Part shown: one piece after another, positions 57,963 through 64,000 of the stretch
How positions within the stretch are numbered: position 1 is the first letter of the stretch
How the letters are laid out: every line of letters starts with the position of its first letter
Origin: Fodinibius sp. Rm-B-1B1-1
GTDB lineage: Bacteria; Bacteroidota; Rhodothermia; Balneolales; Balneolaceae
Length of the DNA: 64,000 nucleotides
Assembly (NCBI RefSeq): GCF_038594945.1
Contig: NZ_JBCFYD010000001.1
Location: 62,001-126,000 of the forward strand
Direction: 5' to 3'
The notes under the pieces: generated by a model
Told to the model about the DNA's origin: nothing
The model's database searches: none
What the model saw: only the letters and a program-made list of their open reading frames with translations
Translations under genes and position numbers: made by a program

Positions 57963-59675
57963 TTAGCCGATCCGGTATTTTAGCTCCTCAATTTTTTCAA
58001 GAATTTCGCCTCGGTCCATTTCCTGATATCGCTCGGGCAACAGTTCTTTAGAGGTACATTCAATCACGGCACTGAGCGTTTGTAGTTCAATCTCCTCGGG
58101 ATAGGTAGGCGGAAGAAAATCGTTAAGGGCTACATCTAAAATTTCGGGTGTGACTTTATCCAAATCTTGTGCCGCTGCTCGGAATTTTGCTCGTGTAAGG
58201 GCGGCTTCCATATCTGCACCTGAGAAGGTTTTTAACCCTTGCTCAATAACCTGTGGGATATATTCTTCGGTAAGCTGTAGCCCGGTTTTCTTTTTCATGG
58301 CATTGAAAAGCTCTACCCGTTCTTCTTTGGTATGTGGTGGAAATAAAGCCAAATGCTCTTCCGCTCGGCCCTGCCGTTTGAGATCTACCGGCATCAGGTC
58401 GGGACGTGCCGTCATCAAAAACCAGATAATTTCACCACGATTTCGGGTGTCGCTCATGAAGGTAGCAATTTGTGAAAACACGCGACTGGAAACGCCACTG
58501 TCACCACTGGCGTCACGATCACCAAGGTAAGCATCAGCCTCATCAATCATCACTGCAACAGGCGACATTGCTTTAAGCAAGCCCAAAATTTTTTCGAGAT
58601 TTCCTTCGGTTACTCCTTGCCATTGGCTGCGAAAGTTTTTCAGCTTCACCATCGGAATACCCACTTCGCTCGCAAAGCAAGTCACCAAAAACGTTTTTCC
58701 GGTACCAACAGGTCCGCACACCAAATACCCCATGGGGAGTACATCTTGGCGACCACTTTTGAGCGCCTGTACAGCATGACGAAGGTGCTCTTTTACCTTG
58801 GCATGGCCGGCAACGTTGTCGAGCGTATAATCGGTTTCCACAAACTCGAGTAAACCATAAGCCTCAGCCTCAATCAGTTCTTTCTTTGCTTCAGAGAGAC
58901 GATCATGAGTGATTTTCTCCTTGTTTTCTCGGGCATTGGAAAGGATGCTGCGAATATTAATAAAATTAAGTCCCGCTGTTTGCTGGGCTACTACTTTTTC
59001 ACTGACATCAGAAAATGCATCAAACTCTTCATCAGTAGCCTCAAAATTGATAAACTGCTGACGCTGCTGCTCATCAGGAATATTTATTTTTATATCCGTA
59101 GTATAGGGATTTTGTACCAGCGTCTTATTTAGATCCGCCAGATTTTCGGTGAGTAAAACCGTTGTAAAATCTGCTGCTAAAAACATGGGATCATGCGCCC
59201 ATCGAGACAGATACACCATTGAGGTGCGATCTTCTGAACCACTGGCACCAGCTTCGTTCATTGGCACGATAGTATCCGCATAATCAATAATCAGGGCAAT
59301 GCTCTTTTTATCATCAATACGTACCCGGAAATACTGCTCCAACAGTGAAAAAACGCGCACTGGATCCTTGGGCATTTTATTGGCATAATCGGTACCCAAT
59401 AACGAATCCCGGCCCGATAAAGCTTGATTAAAATCCTTTTTCGACTCTCCATCCCGAAAATAAATACCCGATGAGCGATCGTAGAAAATCACATAATCAC
59501 GCGCGCCGAAAAACTCTTCTGATAAAAAGGATTTCAGGCGAACAAAATCGGTTTGACTATTCCGATGCAGGGGCACCAAATCATGTACATTTCCATGCAG
59601 GATAAACTGATTTATTGTACGACTAAGATATTTCTGGGCAAATTCCTGGGCCCACTTGGGATAATGATCAAACAT
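57963..59675 (-). CDS. Two-domain AAA+ ATPase, last gene of the PspA operon
   Basis: The 570-residue protein has two AAA-like regions. The first (about 1 to 250) lacks Walker A but keeps a Walker-B-like IALIIDYAD at 126 to 134. The second is complete, with GPVGTGKT at 321 to 328, VMIDEADAY near 375 to 383, sensor-1 TARPD near 422 and sensor-2 SGADMEAALTRAKFRA near 485. The layout recalls Ycf46-type or CDC48-like proteins. It lies 42 bp after the CNNM gene on the same strand. As a partner of PspA it could disassemble PspA polymers, much as Vps4 does for ESCRT-III; that is inference. Confidence 0.85.
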   Translation of the reverse strand: MFDHYPKWAQEFAQKYLSRTINQFILHGNVHDLVPLHRNSQTDFVRLKSFLSEEFFGARDYVIFYDRSSGIYFRDGESKKDFNQALSGRDSLLGTDYANKMPKDPVRVFSLLEQYFRVRIDDKKSIALIIDYADTIVPMNEAGASGSEDRTSMVYLSRWAHDPMFLAADFTTVLLTENLADLNKTLVQNPYTTDIKINIPDEQQRQQFINFEATDEEFDAFSDVSEKVVAQQTAGLNFINIRSILSNARENKEKITHDRLSEAKKELIEAEAYGLLEFVETDYTLDNVAGHAKVKEHLRHAVQALKSGRQDVLPMGYLVCGPVGTGKTFLVTCFASEVGIPMVKLKNFRSQWQGVTEGNLEKILGLLKAMSPVAVMIDEADAYLGDRDASGDSGVSSRVFSQIATFMSDTRNRGEIIWFLMTARPDLMPVDLKRQGRAEEHLALFPPHTKEERVELFNAMKKKTGLQLTEEYIPQVIEQGLKTFSGADMEAALTRAKFRAAAQDLDKVTPEILDVALNDFLPPTYPEEIELQTLSAVIECTSKELLPERYQEMDRGEILEKIEELKYRIG

Positions 59676-59717
59676 ACAGTTATCAGTTTTTGGTTGTCAG
59701 GTAGTGCTTAGCATGGA

Positions 59718-60992
59718 TTATTCCATGACAATCACTTTAACAGTTTCGATACGACTTGGTGTTGCTTTGCTAATAATAATTTTCTTGTCGTCAATCAAAA
59801 GCTCTTCATTTACTTTGGGAATCCGGCCAAGCTCATTGATAATATATCCAGCTATTGTTTCATACTCGCTGGATTCTTCCGGGAGATCTATTTCAGGAAA
59901 CTTCTGCATCAGATCTTCAATCTCAACCCCGCCACTTAAGATATAGCTATTGCCCGTCAGCTTTTTCATGATGTGATCTTCCGTATCATACTCATCCTGG
60001 ATATCCCCAACAACCTCCTCGAGCAGATCCTCGATAGTAACCATTCCGGAGGTACCTCCATACTCATCAATTACAATTGCTACTGAAATATTGGAATTTC
60101 TGAATTCTGACAGCAGATCTTTCGACTTTTGTGATGCCGGAACCAACTTAATCGGCCGAATAATTTCACTTAGATTTTCGGGATTATTAAATAAATCATA
60201 AGCAAAGATAACCCCAATGATATCATCAATAGATTCTTGATAAACGGGAAGTTTTGAGAACCCTGACGAAATAAATGTTTTGAGTGTTTCTTCAATACTG
60301 GTATTCTTTTCCACGGCTACAATATCAGTACGAGGAATCATCGACTCTTTTACACGCTTGTTCGAAAGCTCAAGCACATTATGCAAGATTTCGGAGTCCT
60401 CTCTATCGAGATCATGCCCGCCCGTATCGCGCAGCTCCTGAAAAATCAACTCTACATCTTCGCGACGAAATATCTGCCCAGACCGGTCCACCTCTGGATT
60501 GATAAGCCTGATAATAAAATCTGATGACTTGTCGGCCAAAAATATAAGTGGCTTAAAAAGTACATTACATACCTTTTGGGGTACGGCAATAATTTTCATC
60601 CACCAGTCGGCGTGAATGCGAAAAAGGGCTTTGGGTAAAATTTCTCCAAACAACATTATGACAACCGATGCTATAACTGTCTGAATTACTAACACCATTG
60701 CTTCGGAGGGCATTTGCCCCACCGATGCTTGATACACCTCTGTGATTGGAGCGACCAAAAAAATAGCCATTAATGTAGCATACACTACATTAACAATATT
60801 ATTACCGACAAGTGTAGTGGTTAGAAAAGTTTCCGGATTCCGAACAAAATCATTGACAACCCGTCCCGTCCAAGATCCTTTTCGGGACTCGATCTCAAGC
60901 TTTAACCTGTTTGAGCTCACAAAAGCAATTTCAGATCCGGAAAAAAATCCACTGAGAATGATAGTCAGGACTATTAGTAATAATTCAGTCAC
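59718..60992 (-). CDS. CNNM/CorC-type hemolysin family protein (possible Mg2+/Co2+ exporter)
   Basis: The 424-residue protein has an N-terminal CNNM domain with three to four TMs (TELLLIVLTIILSGFFSGSE then LVGNNIVNVVYATLMAIFL). Two CBS domains follow (MIPRTDIVAVEKNTS and VIDEYGGTSGMVTIEDLLEE), with a CorC_HlyC C-terminal domain. Homologues transport or regulate Mg2+ and Co2+, and GldE of gliding bacteria is related. It lies 53 bp from the enoyl-CoA hydratase gene. Its role next to PspA may relate to ion leakage across a stressed membrane; that link is inference. Confidence 0.88.
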   Translation of the reverse strand: MTELLLIVLTIILSGFFSGSEIAFVSSNRLKLEIESRKGSWTGRVVNDFVRNPETFLTTTLVGNNIVNVVYATLMAIFLVAPITEVYQASVGQMPSEAMVLVIQTVIASVVIMLFGEILPKALFRIHADWWMKIIAVPQKVCNVLFKPLIFLADKSSDFIIRLINPEVDRSGQIFRREDVELIFQELRDTGGHDLDREDSEILHNVLELSNKRVKESMIPRTDIVAVEKNTSIEETLKTFISSGFSKLPVYQESIDDIIGVIFAYDLFNNPENLSEIIRPIKLVPASQKSKDLLSEFRNSNISVAIVIDEYGGTSGMVTIEDLLEEVVGDIQDEYDTEDHIMKKLTGNSYILSGGVEIEDLMQKFPEIDLPEESSEYETIAGYIINELGRIPKVNEELLIDDKKIIISKATPSRIETVKVIVME

Positions 60993-61045
60993 GCAAGTAA
61001 TTTCTAATTCTAAACTTTTCTATGCTAAAAAAGGCGCCAAAAACG

Positions 61046-61822
61046 CTATTTTCCTGAAAACTCTGGCTTTCGCTTTTCAAGAAATGCTGATGTCCCCTCG
61101 ATAAAATCATCGGTTTCGCAAAGCTGACCAAAAATATCAGCCTCAATCTGATAACCCGAACGATTCCCCGAATGATAGACTGCTTTAATAGCTTCACGAA
61201 TTGCTATTGGTCCCTTTTTGAGGATAGTCTGTAGCAACTGCATTGAAGCTTCTTCCGGATTTTCACTCACCTCATTAACCAATCCCATCTGTTTGGCTTC
61301 GTCAGCTGATATTTGTTTCCCTGTTAAAATCATCTCCAAGGCACGAGCCTTACCAACCAGTTCAGGTAACCGCTGCGTACCGCCATAACCTGGAATCAGC
61401 CCTAACCCTACTTCGGGAAGTCCAAACACTGCATTTTCGCCCGCTATTCGCAGGTGACATGCCATAGCCAATTCAGCACCTCCGCCTAACGCAAAACCAT
61501 TTACAGCTGCTATCACTGGTTTTCGCGTATCTTCAATAAGCTGAAAAATCTGTTGCCCCTTTTGAGAAGCCATCCGGCCAGATCGGTTATCCAACTCCCG
61601 AAGCTCTTTAATGTCAGCACCAGCTACAAACGCTTTATCACCGGCTCCTGTTACCATTACAGCCTTGATATCATCATCTACCTGGATAGCTTTAAAAACA
61701 TCAGCCAGTTCGTTTAGCACCTTATCATTCAGTGCATTTAGCTTTTTTGGACGATTAATCGTTACTGTTGCAACTCCCCGTTCATCAATTTCCAACGTAA
61801 TTGTATTGTAGGATTCGCTCAT
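61046..61822 (-). CDS. Enoyl-CoA hydratase
   Basis: The 258-residue crotonase has oxyanion-hole motifs AFVAGADIKEL and GFALGGGAELAMA. Both catalytic glutamates of true hydratases are present (GGGAELAMAC and LPEVGLGLIPGYGGTQRL). It hydrates trans-2-enoyl-CoA in beta-oxidation or related pathways. It is not a dehalogenase or isomerase variant by these residues. It lies 9 bp after the two-TM coiled-coil gene, so it is in the same transcript as pspA. The functional reason is unclear. Confidence 0.92.
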   Translation of the reverse strand: MSESYNTITLEIDERGVATVTINRPKKLNALNDKVLNELADVFKAIQVDDDIKAVMVTGAGDKAFVAGADIKELRELDNRSGRMASQKGQQIFQLIEDTRKPVIAAVNGFALGGGAELAMACHLRIAGENAVFGLPEVGLGLIPGYGGTQRLPELVGKARALEMILTGKQISADEAKQMGLVNEVSENPEEASMQLLQTILKKGPIAIREAIKAVYHSGNRSGYQIEADIFGQLCETDDFIEGTSAFLEKRKPEFSGK

Positions 61823-61831
61823 AAAAATAAT

Positions 61832-62728
61832 TTATTCTTTAACTCGATTCGAAGACTCTACCTTCGATTCAGTCTCTGTTTTAGGTTCCAATTCGTCATC
61901 CAAATCTAAAAAATCATTATCCAAATCAATATCATCAAAATCGGAACTATATGGAAAGATATCTCGATCAAGATCATCAATCAGCTGTGATGTTTCTTCA
62001 ACCTCTTCCAGAAGATTATCAAGTTGGAATCCAATTTCTTCGGGATTACTCATCGTCATAGATTCCTCATAAATGTAGCGGATGGCGTCCTCGATCGTTT
62101 CGAGATGGGTTTCACATATCAGGTATTTTTCTTTGGCAACCTCAAACTTTTTAAGACGCTTCTTAAGGATCCCCACCCGACGTGCCGTCGTTCTCTTTAA
62201 TCGTTGTGATTCCATACCCTGCATTTCACGCTCTTCAACCTCCACTTCTCGTTTCAAGCTTTCTTCTACCGACGTGTCCATATACAACCGGTAACGCTTG
62301 TGCAGGTCAAGCAGCGTTAAGTAATTAGAAAGCAACTCCTCTACTTTATCACGGATATTTTCCAACAACCCCTGAGAACTGTAGGGGAGCTTATCAAAAT
62401 TCTCTTTAATCAATTTTGCAAGATGCTTGAGTACCAAAAAGCGCTTTTGACTTTTTTTATCGAGCTCTTGAAATGTTGACTTTTCGCGCGCCGCCGGATT
62501 CTGTTCCCGTACTTTTTTGAGCTTCACGTTTTTTCGGAATCGGGGCAGGCGCGGCACAATCCCTAAATACATCAATTCAACTCCAAACGTCATAGTAAGG
62601 ACCAAGTTCGAAATTAACCCCATATCGCTTAGGGCAAAAGCAGAAACCGTAGCAATCAACAGCACTCCCAGGTTAACAGGGTGGAGAAAAGCTTCGCGTG
62701 TGAAATTAATGGATTTTTCGTTGCTCAT
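61832..62728 (-). CDS. Two-TM coiled-coil protein of the PspA operon
   Basis: The 298-residue protein has two TMs near the N-terminus (about 17 to 35 and 39 to 60, PVNLGVLLIATVSAFALS and LISNLVLTMTFGVELMYLG). A long helical, charged cytoplasmic region follows to about residue 240, then a very acidic tail (DDIDLDNDFLDLDDELEP). I know no named family. Its start lies 6 bp after the short PspA-like gene. A membrane anchor for a PspA assembly is plausible. Confidence 0.7.
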   Translation of the reverse strand: MSNEKSINFTREAFLHPVNLGVLLIATVSAFALSDMGLISNLVLTMTFGVELMYLGIVPRLPRFRKNVKLKKVREQNPAAREKSTFQELDKKSQKRFLVLKHLAKLIKENFDKLPYSSQGLLENIRDKVEELLSNYLTLLDLHKRYRLYMDTSVEESLKREVEVEEREMQGMESQRLKRTTARRVGILKKRLKKFEVAKEKYLICETHLETIEDAIRYIYEESMTMSNPEEIGFQLDNLLEEVEETSQLIDDLDRDIFPYSSDFDDIDLDNDFLDLDDELEPKTETESKVESSNRVKE

Positions 62729-62734
62729 AATGGC

Positions 62735-63196
62735 TTAGTCTTCTTCAATATTATCTTTCCCTTGGTGAGCAGGCTCCTCTTTTTCTCCACTGCCAATCGT
62801 TTTATTCACCTTTATATCGCTGGCTTGTTTTTCAATTTCCTTATACAAAAGTCCCATCTCCATCTTCACCTGGCGAAGCGTATCTTTTGCTTTAGATTTC
62901 CTTAACTCTTCATCCACTTCTTCCTGGCTTACCATATTCTCAGGCTCTTCACCCAGAGAATCCATCGCTAAATCCAAACGGGCTTCTACCGATGCTACCT
63001 TATGTTTTACAGAATACAGAAGATCATCAAAGGCATCTAACAGTTCGCTTTTATCCAAGCTTTTTAATGCGTGTGTAATATTCTGGGTACGCTTAGCTCG
63101 AGCGCCCTGCTCCTTAATCTCCCGTATCTTACGGTAATGCGCCTTATATTCCTCCTTAAGACGGTCCCGCTCCTTCCGATTGGATTCACTCATCAT
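62735..63196 (-). CDS. Short PspA-related coiled-coil protein
   Basis: The 153-residue protein is helical and charged. EARLDLAMDS at 71 to 80 matches EARMELALDS at 181 to 190 of PspA in the next gene, and KTIGS at 132 to 136 matches KTIGS at 252 to 256 there. The 33 residues ending at EAR align without gaps. It lacks the PspA N-terminal amphipathic helix and helices 1 to 3. It starts 9 bp after the PspA stop. It is probably a duplicated distal part of PspA that may co-assemble with or regulate it. Confidence 0.8.
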   Translation of the reverse strand: MMSESNRKERDRLKEEYKAHYRKIREIKEQGARAKRTQNITHALKSLDKSELLDAFDDLLYSVKHKVASVEARLDLAMDSLGEEPENMVSQEEVDEELRKSKAKDTLRQVKMEMGLLYKEIEKQASDIKVNKTIGSGEKEEPAHQGKDNIEED

Positions 63197-63205
63197 CCTG
63201 CCTCA

Positions 63206-63994
63206 TTAAGATTTAGAACGCTCCTTGCTACCAATGGTTTTATCGGATTGCTTTTCGGAGGATTTTTCATCAATATCGATTTCCCCCTCACCATCAGAAG
63301 AACCTACGCTCTTTTCTTTTTCTGATGCCGTTGTTTTGCCCATTTCGGATTTAAATTGCTCAACCAATTCATGAGCACGTAGTTTTTCAGCATTAGCCTC
63401 AATTTCCATCGTTTCAGTATCAATACTATCAAGCGCCAGCTCCATACGAGCTTCATTTTTGGCCGTTTGCTCATTTAGCCGATTCACCATCTCGTCATGC
63501 GTCTGATCTAACCCTCCTGTTTCAAACTGCTCAAGCGCATCGGCAATCCTGCCCTGCCACTCGGCCCGTTCACTGGCACGCATAGCTTCTTTAGCTTCTT
63601 GGATCTTACGATCTTTTTCACGCATAAACGCCTTCTTCACTTTCAGCGCCTTTTCATACGCCTGCTCAGCAAACTTCAACTGCTCTTTAGAAGTAGAAAG
63701 ATTTTCTTTGGCCTTCTCAAGCTGCATGGCATACCCTTCGGCGATATCATCCCGGTCAGCCTGAATAGCAGATTTAATTTTTGCCGTTAAATCCTTGATC
63801 TTTTTCTCCAGCTTATCTACCTCTTTCTGGAGCATTATTTTATTTGCCTTAACCGTGGCAATATTCTCATTCATCTGGGGAATTTGATCATTAAGATCCC
63901 GGATATTCTGCTCTAAAATAAGTTTAGGATCTTCCATGGAACTGACAAACCCACCAAATAGCGACTTAATTGCACGAATGAATCGTTTAAACAT
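63206..63994 (-). CDS. pspA: PspA/IM30 family protein (ESCRT-III superfamily)
   Basis: The 262-residue protein has the PspA N-terminal amphipathic helix (MFKRFIRAIKSLFGGFVSS). The signature EDPKLILEQNIRDLNDQ and long coiled-coil hairpin follow (about 24 to 155), then a distal helix with EARMELALDS. A Ser/Glu-rich linker (220 to 250) and KTIGS tail are extra to the 220-residue E. coli form. PspA and IM30/Vipp1 are structural relatives of ESCRT-III and protect or remodel membranes. The start is 6 bp from the window edge, so the upstream gene and regulator are not visible. Confidence 0.92.
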   Translation of the reverse strand: MFKRFIRAIKSLFGGFVSSMEDPKLILEQNIRDLNDQIPQMNENIATVKANKIMLQKEVDKLEKKIKDLTAKIKSAIQADRDDIAEGYAMQLEKAKENLSTSKEQLKFAEQAYEKALKVKKAFMREKDRKIQEAKEAMRASERAEWQGRIADALEQFETGGLDQTHDEMVNRLNEQTAKNEARMELALDSIDTETMEIEANAEKLRAHELVEQFKSEMGKTTASEKEKSVGSSDGEGEIDIDEKSSEKQSDKTIGSKERSKS

Positions 63995-64000
63995 AGTATT

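Overview
The window reads as chromosomal DNA of a free-living, aerobic, probably marine or moderately halophilic bacterium of the Bacteroidota/Rhodothermota/Balneolota assemblage (Balneolota is my best guess). Supporting signs are a fused E1 alpha/beta 2-oxoacid dehydrogenase, PorT-like outer-membrane barrels, DUF3109, DUF2400/TIGR02757, the class I (DhnA-type) aldolase, serine palmitoyltransferase, very acidic proteins and moderate GC. The placement is inferred from protein families only. I see no rRNA, tRNA, CRISPR array, prophage or intact insertion sequence. About 55 protein genes are supported, most on the minus strand.

Layout. 1-5000: the 3' part of an FG-GAP propeller protein, then E1 alpha/beta and fumarase. 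4965-12397: a lipid and envelope region. A minus-strand run of two GT4 glycosyltransferases, serine palmitoyltransferase and a GNAT-like protein that fits bacterial ceramide synthase faces a divergent extended SDR and an Ig-domain protein. 12439-19886: mutY, DUF2400, two barrels, rpsU, radA, a flippase-like membrane protein and aldolase. 20077-21764: a convergent, AT-rich type II restriction-modification pair resembling MjaI. 21889-33360: dus, DUF72, MscS-DUF432-serS, an Lrp regulator with an unknown membrane protein, rpoN-DUF3109, and dprA-obgE. 33363-43827: DPP4-like peptidase, a zinc-ribbon-less AccD, M14 peptidase, tsaB, a DUF3857 protein with a degenerate transglutaminase site, and pyrC.

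43977-46420: xseA, a lipoprotein gene, then a second diverged copy of the xseA 3' end inside a repeat-rich gap, which looks like a recombination scar. 46420-48914: small membrane, AhpD-like and pheA genes. 49150-57789: a complete ABC-2 exporter locus (TetR, TolC, HlyD, two ATPases, two permeases), with a barrel gene and an alpha/beta hydrolase gene lying between tolC and hlyD.

57963-63994: the most interesting part. Six closely spaced minus-strand genes encode PspA (ESCRT-III superfamily), a short second protein carrying the PspA distal helix and the same C-terminal KTIGS motif, a two-TM coiled-coil protein, an enoyl-CoA hydratase, a CNNM/CBS transporter-like protein and a two-domain AAA+ ATPase. 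I interpret this as a candidate bacterial membrane-remodelling or envelope-stress module, with a PspA polymer, a companion subunit, a membrane anchor and a Vps4-like AAA+ partner. This is inference from gene order and motifs.
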